Notes under the pieces: generated by a model
What the model saw: the letters and a program-made list of their open reading frames with translations, nothing else
Told to the model about the DNA's origin: nothing
Databases searched by the model: none
Made by a program: the position numbers and the translations under genes
DNA from: JALRHH01 sp964638875
Lineage (GTDB): Bacteria; Patescibacteriota; Saccharimonadia; Saccharimonadales; JALRHH01
Length of the DNA: 17,606 nucleotides
NCBI GenBank assembly: GCA_964638875.1
Contig: CAZXBL010000020.1
Coordinates: forward strand, 1 to 17,606
Reading direction: 5' to 3'
Shown here: one piece after another, positions 6,116 through 12,833 of the stretch
How positions within the stretch are numbered: the first letter of the stretch is position 1
Layout of the letters: each line of letters starts with the position of its first letter

Positions 6116-6152
6116 ATTTGCAGGCAAAATCAGTGTATAACTGGGGTATAAG

Positions 6153-6161
6153 TGATATAAT
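6153..6161 (+). promoter_or_regulatory. Extended -10 promoter of the lemA-htpX-ligA operon
   Basis: TGATATAAT is a near-perfect extended -10. The start site would be near 6168, leaving about 27 nt of leader that holds the SD AGGGAG (6181-6186) for lemA. Confidence 0.65.
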
Positions 6162-6194
6162 AAGGGCACATAAAGACAACAGGGAGTGACTGAA

Positions 6195-6752
6195 ATGGGT
6201 GTAGGTTTAATAGCATTGGTAGTAGCGGGCGTCTTATTAATAGCATTGATTGCGCTGTATAACGGTTTAGTTCGCGCAAAAATTCGTGTTGACGAGGCAT
6301 GGAGCGACATTACGGTTCAGTTGAAGCGGCGACTTGACCTGATCCCAAACTTGATTGAATCAGTGAAGGGTTACGCCAAGCACGAAAGTGAAGTATTCCA
6401 GGCAGTTACAGAGGCAAGGGCAAACACGCTGAACGCCCAAGGTGTCCAAGAGACAGCTAAGGCTGAGAACCAGTTTGAACAAGCATTGAAGAGCCTATTT
6501 GCGGTATCTGAGGCATACCCTCAGTTGCGCGCAACAGAAAACTTCCAGCAGCTACAGGCTGAATTGGTAGACACAGAAGACAAGATCCAGGCTGCACGCC
6601 GCTTTTACAACGGTTCAGCACGTGATTTGAACATCAAAATCAAGTCATTCCCGAACATCATTTTTGCTGGCGTTCTCGGATTTAAAGAACGAGAGTTCTT
6701 TGAAGTAGAAGATTTGGCTTCTGTTGAAAAGCCTGTCGAAGTTAAGTTTTAG
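6195..6752 (+). CDS. lemA: LemA family membrane-anchored protein
   Basis: The product (185 aa) is a LemA protein: an N-terminal membrane helix (residues about 3-25, GLIALVVAGVLLIALIALY), then the signature LVRAKIRVDEAWSDI, QLKRRLDLIPNLIESVKGYAKHE, and a long helical domain ending in FFEVEDLASVEKPVEVKF. LemA proteins are membrane-tethered helical bundles of unclear role, often encoded beside htpX, as here. The start is the ATG at 6195, with SD AGGGAG 8 nt upstream; a GTG nine bases earlier would leave no room for the SD. It is the first gene of the operon, 9 nt before htpX. Confidence 0.95.
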   Translation: MGVGLIALVVAGVLLIALIALYNGLVRAKIRVDEAWSDITVQLKRRLDLIPNLIESVKGYAKHESEVFQAVTEARANTLNAQGVQETAKAENQFEQALKSLFAVSEAYPQLRATENFQQLQAELVDTEDKIQAARRFYNGSARDLNIKIKSFPNIIFAGVLGFKEREFFEVEDLASVEKPVEVKF

Positions 6753-6761
6753 GAGAGTAAA

Positions 6762-7646
6762 ATGTATTCAGAAATTGCTGCTAACAAGCGCAAAACCCTG
6801 TTTATTTTTGTAGGATTTCTAGTCCTGATCTTGGGGCTGTCCTGGGTAGCCGGCGCTTTTTTGACTGGGGATAGTAGCTTCACGCCAATACTCACTATCG
6901 GATTCTTTATAGGATCAATTGTCTATGCATTAATTACTTATTATGGTGGTGCAAAACTAGCAACTGCAGTAAATGGTGCACATGAGATTGAAAAGAAGGA
7001 CAATCCCCGGCTATATCGCATTGTAGAAAACCTTGCGATTACAGAGGGTATGCCGATGCCCAAAGTCTATATCATGGATGACCCTGCATTAAATGCGTTT
7101 GCCACTGGGCGGGACCCCAAACATGCTGTTGTATGTGCAACCACAGGCATACTGGACGCACTAGACGACCAAGAGCTAGAGGGCGTCATGGCTCACGAAC
7201 TAGGACACGTCAAGAACTATGACATCCGAGTGTCGATGTTTGCATTCGGTTTAGTGTCTGTCGTGTCTCTGATTGCCGATCTAATACTTCACTTTGCATT
7301 TTTCTCGGACAGTGATAACCGCAATCCATTTATCTACATACTTGGCTTTGCCGCTGCGCTCATAGCCCCACTTGCAGCTACATTCATTCAATTAGCAATC
7401 TCACGGCGCAGAGAATACTTGGCTGATGCAACAGGTGCATTAACAACGCGGTACCCAGAAGGTCTTGCAAGCGCACTAGAGAAAATTAGCCAGCAAGGCA
7501 GCGCTACTCGTCGAGCCAACAGCTCAACAGCACACTTGTTTTTTGCAAACCCCCTAAAGGGCGGCAGTATCGCGGGCCTATTTAGTACACACCCACCGGT
7601 TGAAGAGCGCATTGCTCGGCTACGAAATATGGGACGAGCTGCCTAG
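6762..7646 (+). CDS. htpX: Membrane zinc metalloprotease HtpX
   Basis: The product (294 aa) is an M48B peptidase. Two N-terminal membrane segments (residues about 12-34 and 40-60) precede the protease domain. The zinc motif HELGH is at 145-149, and the third ligand is probably Glu218 in RRREYLADATGAL. Two further hydrophobic segments (158-182, 191-212) sit between them. The C-terminal THPPVEERIARLR is characteristic. HtpX degrades misfolded membrane proteins and works in envelope quality control. The SD AGGAGA is well placed. Its position straight after lemA is a conserved pairing that suggests a shared envelope-stress function. Confidence 0.96.
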   Translation: MYSEIAANKRKTLFIFVGFLVLILGLSWVAGAFLTGDSSFTPILTIGFFIGSIVYALITYYGGAKLATAVNGAHEIEKKDNPRLYRIVENLAITEGMPMPKVYIMDDPALNAFATGRDPKHAVVCATTGILDALDDQELEGVMAHELGHVKNYDIRVSMFAFGLVSVVSLIADLILHFAFFSDSDNRNPFIYILGFAAALIAPLAATFIQLAISRRREYLADATGALTTRYPEGLASALEKISQQGSATRRANSSTAHLFFANPLKGGSIAGLFSTHPPVEERIARLRNMGRAA

Positions 7647-7660
7647 GAGTAGGAAAAATT

Positions 7661-8644
7661 ATGCCTCGCACAGTCAGTAAAACCAAGAAACAACTAAAAC
7701 CCAAGAGGCAAACCGATGCTTCTAAAAAAACTACTGATGATAAAAGAGTGCTAGCGCGACCAGAATACAAGTCATTCAGACTATCCAAGCGACTAAAACA
7801 CCCCAGCAAGAAACTGCCGGGTTCGTTCAAGCTCACCAAGCGGGCTTTTACCCATATCTGGCGTTACAAAAAATTATTTGCGATCATTGCGCTGACCTAT
7901 CTGATTCTCAATTTGCTACTGGTTAGAGGCTTTCTATTTACTGCTGACCTGGGCGAGATTAAGTCCGCAATGAGTGAACTATTTAGCGGATCAACAGGTC
8001 AAATTGCTGGTGCGTTAACTGTCATGGGCCTTTTAGTGGGTTCGTTGAACCCAGCATCAGAAGTGGCGGCACTGTATCAGAGTTTCTTGGTACTGGTATT
8101 TTCTATGTTTATTATCTGGGCACTGCGTCAAACATATGCCGCCGAATTGCCTCGTGCCCGGGACGTTTTTTATAAATCTAGCTACCCGTTAGTGCAGTTT
8201 ATCATTATTGTTTTTGTGATAGGGTTACAATTAATACCCCTGTTACTGGCAAATTTCTTATATGCGGCTACAATCATTTCAGGTTTAAGTACAAGCTTTG
8301 CTGAAGTATTAGCCTGGTCGGCTCTCATATTCTTATTGGTGCTATGGAGCCTATATATGGTGACTGTGTCGCTATTTGCGGTTTATATCGTGACTTTGCC
8401 TGACATGACGCCGCTTAAGGCACTGCGCTCTGCCAAAGGGTTGGTGCAATACCGCCGGTGGACAGTTATGCGAAAAGTAATCTTCATTCCGTTCGCGCTG
8501 GCTGTCTCTGGGTTTGTAGTCATGTTGCCACTTGTGTGGTTCCTGAGTGGGGCAGCTGAAATTATCTTCCTTGTTTTGAGCGCCTTTATCCTACCGATTA
8601 TTCACAGTTATGTCTACGCGCTATACCGAGAACTATTGGCATGA
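7661..8644 (+). CDS. Polytopic membrane protein, unknown function
   Basis: This 327-residue protein has a strongly basic N-terminal tail of about 65 residues (many Lys and Arg). It is followed by about six or seven hydrophobic segments near residues 72-92, 112-132, 139-157, 176-197, 216-245, 275-297 and 299-318. The basic tail is probably cytoplasmic. No catalytic or transport motif is recognised; the overall shape resembles uncharacterised integral membrane proteins of small bacteria. It has an SD (AGGAG) and lies between htpX and ligA, with its stop TGA overlapping the ligA start (ATGA), so the two are translationally coupled. Function is left open. Confidence 0.82.
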   Translation: MPRTVSKTKKQLKPKRQTDASKKTTDDKRVLARPEYKSFRLSKRLKHPSKKLPGSFKLTKRAFTHIWRYKKLFAIIALTYLILNLLLVRGFLFTADLGEIKSAMSELFSGSTGQIAGALTVMGLLVGSLNPASEVAALYQSFLVLVFSMFIIWALRQTYAAELPRARDVFYKSSYPLVQFIIIVFVIGLQLIPLLLANFLYAATIISGLSTSFAEVLAWSALIFLLVLWSLYMVTVSLFAVYIVTLPDMTPLKALRSAKGLVQYRRWTVMRKVIFIPFALAVSGFVVMLPLVWFLSGAAEIIFLVLSAFILPIIHSYVYALYRELLA

Positions 8645-10662
8645 ACCGTTCTGAGGCCAAGGATAGGATCGAGAAGCTCAAGCAGCTAATAAATGACTAT
8701 CGCTATCATTACCATGTATTAGATGAATCAACTATGAGTGAGGCAGCGGCAGATAGTCTCAAGCACGAGTTGGCGCAACTAGAAGATCAATTTCCAGACC
8801 TATTAACTAATGATAGCCCAACTCAGCGTGTCGCGGGCGTAGCGCTTGATAAGTTTGTAAAGGTTACACACCGCAGCCGTATGATCAGTCTAAACGACGT
8901 TTTTGATCGTACAGAGGTCGAAGCTTGGGTAGCCCGAATGGATAAATTACTGCCGGGCGCTCAGCATGAATTTTTCTGTGACATTAAGATGGACGGCTTA
9001 GCGTGCTCACTCATTTACGAAGACGGCGTTTTTGTTCAAGCGGTAACTCGCGGCGATGGGCAGGTTGGTGAGGATGTCACCATGAACGTCCGTACAATCG
9101 AAAATGTACCACTGCGGCTCCGTAGAGCGAAGGGCTTCGAGCAATTTTTGCGAGGGCGTACAGAAATTCGTGGCGAGATAATCATGAGTAAGGCAGACTT
9201 TGCAAAACTGAACGAGGCGAGGGAAAAGGCCGGACAGCCACTTTTCAAGAATCCCCGAAATTTGGCTGCAGGTACCATACGGCAGCTCGATCCTCGCCTG
9301 GTAGCTGAGCGGCCACTGCAGTTCAGGGGCTATGATCTGCTTCGGGACAACTTAAAAGACGTTCCAACTAACAGTTTTGCTTATGAAGCGATAGGGGCTA
9401 TCGGGCTTGCCCGTAACACCCAGGCAAGTGTATTTACGAATCTTGATGATGTTATGCAATTTGTTGATAAATGGGATGAAAAACGTCTTGAATTACCATT
9501 CAATACAGACGGCTTAGTAGTCAAAGTTAACGATCGTGAAGCGTTTGAGCGCTTAGGTATTGTCGGTAAAACGCCGCGTGGTGCCGTTGCCTTCAAATAT
9601 GCAGCAGAAGAAGCCACAACTGTCGTAAAAGACATCGTTATTAGTATTGGACGAACTGGTGCAGCAACTCCTGTAGCTGTCTTTGACCCGGTACAGGTGG
9701 CAGGTACTACAGTACAACATGCCAGCCTGCATAACGCAGACGAAATTGCACGTAAAGATGTACGCATTGGCGACACGGTAGTGATCTTCAAGGCAGGTGA
9801 TATTATCCCGCAGGTCCAGAGTGTTCTAACCGAACTTCGTCCTAAGAATACCAAACCGTTTGTCTACGAGCAGGCGCTTGAGGAACAATATCCGGAGCTT
9901 GAATTTGACCGCCAAGGTAATGATGTGGTCTACCGTGTCAAAGGTCTGACTGGACCGCTAATTCTGAAACGTGCGGTCGAACATTTTGCCAGTAAAGGTG
10001 CGCTTGATATTGATACGCTCGGCGAAAAGAATGTGGTTGCGTTGGTTGACGCTGGTTTGGTCAAAGACATTGCCGACATATATAGGCTTACCAAGGAGGA
10101 ACTTCTGAAGTTAGACCGGTTCGCAGAAATTTCAGCACAGAAACTAGTTGATGCTATTCAGGAAAAGAAGAACCCACCGCTGGCACGGTTTATATTTGGT
10201 TTAGGCATCCGCCATGTGGGCACACAAACGGCGATTGATTTAGCTAATAGCTTTAAAAAGCTCGATAACCTCGGTACGGCTCGGTTGGATGAATTGAAGG
10301 CAATTGATGGGGTGGGTGACGTAGTAGCCGACTCAATTTATCTTTGGTTCGACGAGGAAGAAAATACTCAATTGCTCGCCAAGTTCCGCGGTTTAGGCGT
10401 TTGGCCGCAGGATGTAAAGTCTGTCGGTGGGAAACTTGCGGGAAAGAACTTTGTAGTAACCGGCACATTAGAATCCATGGGCCGTGACCAGGCTGCCGAA
10501 AAGATCCGTAGCCAAGGCGGTACATTCCAAAGTTCTGTTGGTAAAGATACGACATATTTGGTAGCCGGTGGTAAAGTTGGCGGCAGCAAACTACAAAAAG
10601 CGGAAAAGTACGGCACTAAAATCATTGACGAAACAGAGTTTCTGAAAGTTTTGGGAGGGTAA
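8641..10662 (+). CDS. ligA: NAD-dependent DNA ligase LigA
   Basis: The product (673 aa, normal LigA length) seals nicks using NAD+. In order: the Ia domain with DYRYHYHVLDE (19-29), the adenylation domain with catalytic Lys116 in IKMDG, NPRNLAAGTIRQLD (204-217), NTDGLVVKVND (288-298) and GRTGAATPVA, the OB fold (VFKAGDIIPQV type, 382-392), HhH repeats (GIRHVGTQTA; LKAIDGVGDVVADSI) and a C-terminal BRCT domain (about 596-673, NFVVTGTL). Odd feature: the region that normally carries the four zinc-binding cysteines (about 411-442) has none; the whole protein has only two Cys, both near the active site. The start codon overlaps the upstream stop, so expression is coupled to the membrane-protein gene. 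Confidence 0.97.
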   Translation: MNRSEAKDRIEKLKQLINDYRYHYHVLDESTMSEAAADSLKHELAQLEDQFPDLLTNDSPTQRVAGVALDKFVKVTHRSRMISLNDVFDRTEVEAWVARMDKLLPGAQHEFFCDIKMDGLACSLIYEDGVFVQAVTRGDGQVGEDVTMNVRTIENVPLRLRRAKGFEQFLRGRTEIRGEIIMSKADFAKLNEAREKAGQPLFKNPRNLAAGTIRQLDPRLVAERPLQFRGYDLLRDNLKDVPTNSFAYEAIGAIGLARNTQASVFTNLDDVMQFVDKWDEKRLELPFNTDGLVVKVNDREAFERLGIVGKTPRGAVAFKYAAEEATTVVKDIVISIGRTGAATPVAVFDPVQVAGTTVQHASLHNADEIARKDVRIGDTVVIFKAGDIIPQVQSVLTELRPKNTKPFVYEQALEEQYPELEFDRQGNDVVYRVKGLTGPLILKRAVEHFASKGALDIDTLGEKNVVALVDAGLVKDIADIYRLTKEELLKLDRFAEISAQKLVDAIQEKKNPPLARFIFGLGIRHVGTQTAIDLANSFKKLDNLGTARLDELKAIDGVGDVVADSIYLWFDEEENTQLLAKFRGLGVWPQDVKSVGGKLAGKNFVVTGTLESMGRDQAAEKIRSQGGTFQSSVGKDTTYLVAGGKVGGSKLQKAEKYGTKIIDETEFLKVLGG

Positions 10663-10667
10663 ATCGC

Positions 10668-11327
10668 ATGGACAAGAAAACTGAGCACATAACCAAGACC
10701 GCAAACTATGTAAAAGACAAGTTTAGCGGGGAAGGCACCGGTCACGACTGGTGGCATATGTACCGTGTGTGGCAATTGGCTAAAACTATAGCGTCAGGTG
10801 AGCCTGACGCTGACCTCTATATTGTTGAGCTCGGGGCATTACTGCATGATATAGCTGACTGGAAGTTCCATGATGGTGACGAAGAGGCTGGTCCTACAGC
10901 AGCACGTGAGTGGCTCGAGAGTATCCGGGTAGAAGAAGCGGTCATAAGCCATATTGAAGATATCATTAGAACAGTGTCCTTCAAAGGGGCGGGAGTTGCG
11001 TCAAATATGAAAACGATTGAAGGGAAGATCATCCATGATGCTGATAAACTCGATGCTATCGGCGCAATAGGAATAGCCCGAACCTTTGCATACGGTGGCG
11101 CAAATAGTAGAGAGATATACAACCCGGAGCAAGAGCCCGAATCTCATGATTCTTTTGATACTTATAAAAAGAGCCAAGGACACACGTTAAACCACTTTTA
11201 TGAAAAATTACTTTTACTCAAGGATCGAATGTACACACAGTCCGCCAAAGAAATTGCCACAGAGAGACATAAGTTTATGGAAACTTTCCTAGAAGAATTT
11301 TATGCAGAGTGGGATGGCAAGCGCTAA
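10668..11327 (+). CDS. HD-domain phosphohydrolase (YedJ-like)
   Basis: The product (219 aa) is an HD-superfamily metal-dependent phosphohydrolase. His in GHDWWHMYRV (near residue 25), the HD pair in LLHDIADWK (near 58-59) and a distal Asp in IHDADKLDAIGAIGIAR (near 123) form the H...HD...D metal site. The segment GHDWWHMYRVWQLA is typical of the YedJ/YpgQ-type subgroup, members of which cleave nucleoside di- or triphosphates; the substrate here is not determined. It follows ligA by 5 nt with a good SD (GGGAGG), and is the last gene of the operon. No terminator is seen before the next promoter. Confidence 0.92.
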   Translation: MDKKTEHITKTANYVKDKFSGEGTGHDWWHMYRVWQLAKTIASGEPDADLYIVELGALLHDIADWKFHDGDEEAGPTAAREWLESIRVEEAVISHIEDIIRTVSFKGAGVASNMKTIEGKIIHDADKLDAIGAIGIARTFAYGGANSREIYNPEQEPESHDSFDTYKKSQGHTLNHFYEKLLLLKDRMYTQSAKEIATERHKFMETFLEEFYAEWDGKR

Positions 11328-11328
11328 C

Positions 11329-11362
11329 TTGACATTAATGGCTTTTAAGTTATGCTTATAAT
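11329..11362 (+). promoter_or_regulatory. Promoter of the candidate ncRNA
   Basis: A perfect -35 TTGACA (11329-11334) lies 16 nt before TATGCT (11351-11356), immediately followed by a perfect TATAAT (11357-11362). The first choice predicts a start near 11363, just outside the outer stem of the RNA. Spacing from TTGACA to the TATAAT (22 nt) is too long for a classic pair. Confidence 0.6.
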
Positions 11363-11468
11363 AATCGTGCGCATTGCGGCGAAAACAAACATTCAAAACA
11401 AAATTTGAGCGTCTACCCGCCGCGGGTGGGCGCGCACGAAACAATAGCCGCCCTCAGGGGTGGTTTTT
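11363..11468 (+). ncRNA. Candidate structured non-coding RNA, family not recognised
   Basis: No protein frame is apparent, yet the stretch is highly structured. An outer stem CGTGCGC (11366-11372) pairs with GCGCACG (11432-11438). Inside it GCGGCG (11376-11381) pairs with CGCCGC (11418-11423), and an inner hairpin TTCAAA/TTTGAG (11392-11409) caps an A-rich loop region. A separate GC-rich terminator follows at once. With a strong promoter in front, this forms an independent transcription unit of about 105 nt. I do not see the SRP RNA tip motif, a tmRNA tag, RNase P signatures or 6S architecture. The family is left open; the structure and boundaries are inferred from pairing only. Confidence 0.6.
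11448..11468 (+). terminator. Rho-independent terminator of the ncRNA
   Basis: CCGCCC, a TCAG loop and GGGTGG form a strong 6-bp hairpin, followed by TTTTT. Confidence 0.8.
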
Positions 11469-11483
11469 GTGTTCTGACTGGTG

Positions 11484-11489
11484 TACAAT
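11484..11489 (+). promoter_or_regulatory. -10 box of tRNA-Ala
   Basis: TACAAT lies 13 nt before the tRNA 5' end. No clear -35 is visible; the assignment rests on position and on the preceding terminator requiring a new promoter. Confidence 0.4.
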
Positions 11490-11502
11490 CGTCAGGTATT
11501 TT

Positions 11503-11577
11503 GGGGCCTTCGTATAACGGCTAGTATGCATCCATGGCATGGATGAGATAGGAGTTCGATTCTCCTAGGCTCCACCA
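11503..11577 (+). tRNA. tRNA-Ala (anticodon GGC)
   Basis: The acceptor stem GGGGCCT pairs with AGGCTCC and contains the G3-U70 wobble pair, the alanine identity element. The anticodon arm is CATCC-ATGGCAT-GGATG, with GGC at 11536-11538. The T-arm is AGGAG-TTCGATT-CTCCT. The discriminator is A and CCA is encoded. It forms the left border of the accessory island. Confidence 0.97.
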
Positions 11578-11580
11578 GTA

Positions 11581-11592
11581 GAACATTTGTTC
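11581..11592. promoter_or_regulatory. LexA-like palindrome (GAAC-N4-GTTC)
   Basis: GAACATTTGTTC matches the Gram-positive LexA (SOS) box core exactly. It sits 4 nt past tRNA-Ala and about 127 nt before the nearest promoter, so a regulatory role is uncertain; it could also be part of a weak transcript-end hairpin. Confidence 0.3.
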
Positions 11593-11619
11593 GAGTTTTG
11601 TTCCAGGGGTCGCTTCGTT

Positions 11620-11640
11620 CCGATCGCTAGTCCGATCGCT
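11620..11640 (+). repeat. Short direct repeat CCGATCGCT x2
   Basis: The 9-mer CCGATCGCT occurs at 11620-11628 and 11632-11640 with a 12-nt period. Each copy contains the palindrome CGATCG. Possible protein-binding or recombination site, or chance. Confidence 0.4.
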
Positions 11641-11671
11641 CACAACACCTAAAGTGCGAAGTTCGAACTCA

Positions 11672-11697
11672 CCCGGCCCTCAAGGCCGGGATTTTTA
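11672..11697 (+). terminator. Rho-independent terminator downstream of tRNA-Ala
   Basis: CCCGGCC and GGCCGGG form a perfect 7-bp GC stem around CTCAA, followed by ATTTTTATT. It ends the tRNA-Ala transcript and marks the start of the island. Confidence 0.88.
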
Positions 11698-11718
11698 TTC
11701 ATAACTCAACATTCACTT

Positions 11719-11747
11719 TTGACCCAGTGACCAATCGATGTTTATAT
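11719..11747 (+). promoter_or_regulatory. Promoter of the 285-aa island gene
   Basis: TTGACC (11719-11724) and TTATAT (11742-11747) are 17 nt apart, the ideal spacing. The start site falls near 11754, at the ATG pair 11751/11757, so the message is essentially leaderless. Confidence 0.6.
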
Positions 11748-11756
11748 GAGATGAGT

Positions 11757-12614
11757 ATGAAAGAACACATAGATCCGAAAAGAGCAGCGCGTAAGGCTCT
11801 AGTTCAACACAGTGTAAATGAGGTCGATAGGGTAGTTGATGCTCTTGTTGCGGTAGCTCCGCATCTGGCTGGAGGATTGTACCTCGCAAAATCATTGGTC
11901 GGCTATGCAATGGTTCGACGCCAGGAAGAACTCAATCAACTAGTAGAGTTTATAAGCGATCACCCTGAAGAATTTCGCAAAGAGTTGATGGATTCCAGGG
12001 AGTTCCAGGATGCCTTCGTCCTCAGCCTTGAAAGTTACATAAGACTACGCTCTGAGACGAAACGATTCCTAGCTCGTCAGATACTACTTGGCCTTGCTGC
12101 GTCACCTAATAGACAAGATTTTCCCCTAGAGAGACTGCAAGATACCTTGGCTAAAATATCGGAACCTACACTGCACTTCATTGCATTTGTTGAGTCTGTC
12201 ATCCCGGAGCGCAGGCGTATCCATATTGAAAAGCAAGTAGACGGATCCAACCTTGGTGATAAATCGAGAGAGTGGTGGATAGCTAACCATGATAAAAGCA
12301 GGGCGATCTCAAAGGATATCGAGCTCTACATTCACGAGATGTACAACCCAAATAGCAGTAAGGTTAAGAATGAACTAAACAGCGGGAATGACCTCGAAGG
12401 AGAGAAACTCACTAGAGCATTTGAAGTCGAACAAGCGGAACGAGAGAAGATTTACGACGCTATGAGTGAACTCGTCCAACTAGGTGTAATGGCTACTTCA
12501 GCACCGCCCCCCACGTTTGATGGCGGAGGTGGCAACGATTATCGTTTCACTAAGTTTGGCTTTAAGTTCATAGAATACGTCAAGAACTCTGACTTCAGCC
12601 AGTTATTCGCGTAA
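11757..12614 (+). CDS. Helical protein of unknown function, island gene
   Basis: About 285 aa from ATG 11757; an in-frame ATG at 11751 is the alternative. I do not recognise the family with confidence. Residues about 17-45 form an amphipathic-to-hydrophobic stretch (ALVAVAPHLAGGLYLAKSLV). A long helical middle with repeated Arg/Glu pairs follows (FRKELMDSREFQDAFVLSL; LRSETKRFLARQILLG). The C-terminus, after a low-complexity APPPTFDGGGG linker, ends in YRFTKFGFKFIEYV, which looks like the last strand and helix of a winged-helix fold. This outline recalls DUF4393/Abi-alpha-type proteins of defence regions, but the match is by shape only. It is the first gene after tRNA-Ala and lies 5' of the TIR gene. 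It may act with that protein, which is inference from proximity. Confidence 0.75.
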   Translation: MKEHIDPKRAARKALVQHSVNEVDRVVDALVAVAPHLAGGLYLAKSLVGYAMVRRQEELNQLVEFISDHPEEFRKELMDSREFQDAFVLSLESYIRLRSETKRFLARQILLGLAASPNRQDFPLERLQDTLAKISEPTLHFIAFVESVIPERRRIHIEKQVDGSNLGDKSREWWIANHDKSRAISKDIELYIHEMYNPNSSKVKNELNSGNDLEGEKLTRAFEVEQAEREKIYDAMSELVQLGVMATSAPPPTFDGGGGNDYRFTKFGFKFIEYVKNSDFSQLFA

Positions 12615-12648
12615 TTCTGTAAGATATTTGATTTCTCGGGGGGGGTAA

Positions 12649-12654
12649 TATAAA
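12649..12654 (+). promoter_or_regulatory. -10 box of the 46-aa ORF
   Basis: TATAAA ends 6 nt before the ATG at 12661, matching the leaderless layout of other genes in the window. A run of eight G (12638-12645) lies just upstream. Confidence 0.4.
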
Positions 12655-12660
12655 GCACAT

Positions 12661-12801
12661 ATGCCCCACCGCAGAAAACCCGCACCAAAAAAGCAACGCT
12701 CCATCACCGCCCGCCCGGTCTACCGCGACAAGCCGGACACAAAAGCGATGGTTAAAGCGCTGATACATTCAGTGCTGACGCATGATAAGCCTGATTACTG
12801 A
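12661..12801 (+). CDS. Small basic protein, 46 aa, unrecognised
   Basis: A short frame opens at ATG 12661 and stops at TGA 12799-12801. The peptide is very basic at its N-terminus (MPHRRKPAPKKQR) and ends with a predicted helix (TKAMVKALIHSVL) after RPVYRDKPD. It has no cysteines and no signal peptide. Support for being real comes from the TATAAA box 6 nt upstream and an unbroken frame between the 285-aa gene and the TIR gene. The PVYRDKPDTKAMVKALI pattern vaguely recalls small proteins encoded beside recombinases in actinobacteria; I cannot verify this. A nucleic-acid-binding role would fit the charge. Its base composition is GC-richer than the flanks. Confidence 0.5.
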   Translation: MPHRRKPAPKKQRSITARPVYRDKPDTKAMVKALIHSVLTHDKPDY

Positions 12802-12821
12802 TTCATTGAGCTAACTTTGCG

Positions 12822-12827
12822 TATAAT
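12822..12827 (+). promoter_or_regulatory. -10 box of the TIR gene
   Basis: A perfect TATAAT ends 6 nt before the ATG at 12834, predicting a leaderless transcript. No clear -35. Confidence 0.6.
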
Positions 12828-12833
12828 GTCATC

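Noticed and set aside
6186..6194. GTG at 6186 as the lemA start
   Set aside because: It directly abuts the SD AGGGAG; the ATG at 6195 has correct spacing and gives the usual LemA N-terminus.
9381..9854. 157-codon minus-strand frame inside ligA
   Set aside because: It lies within a well-conserved coding region on the other strand and has a Ser/Thr/Ala-rich shadow composition.
11363..11468. Reading the structured RNA as SRP (4.5S) RNA
   Set aside because: The conserved GGAA tetraloop tip and its asymmetric internal loop are absent.
11651..11690. Possible tRNA fragment (GTTCGAAC with flanking partial stem)
   Set aside because: The T-arm-like string lacks a correct 7-nt loop and acceptor sequence, and the following CCCGGCC is explained by the terminator.
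11727..11756. GTG at 11727 as start of the 285-aa island protein
   Set aside because: It falls between the -35 and -10 boxes, so it would precede the transcription start.
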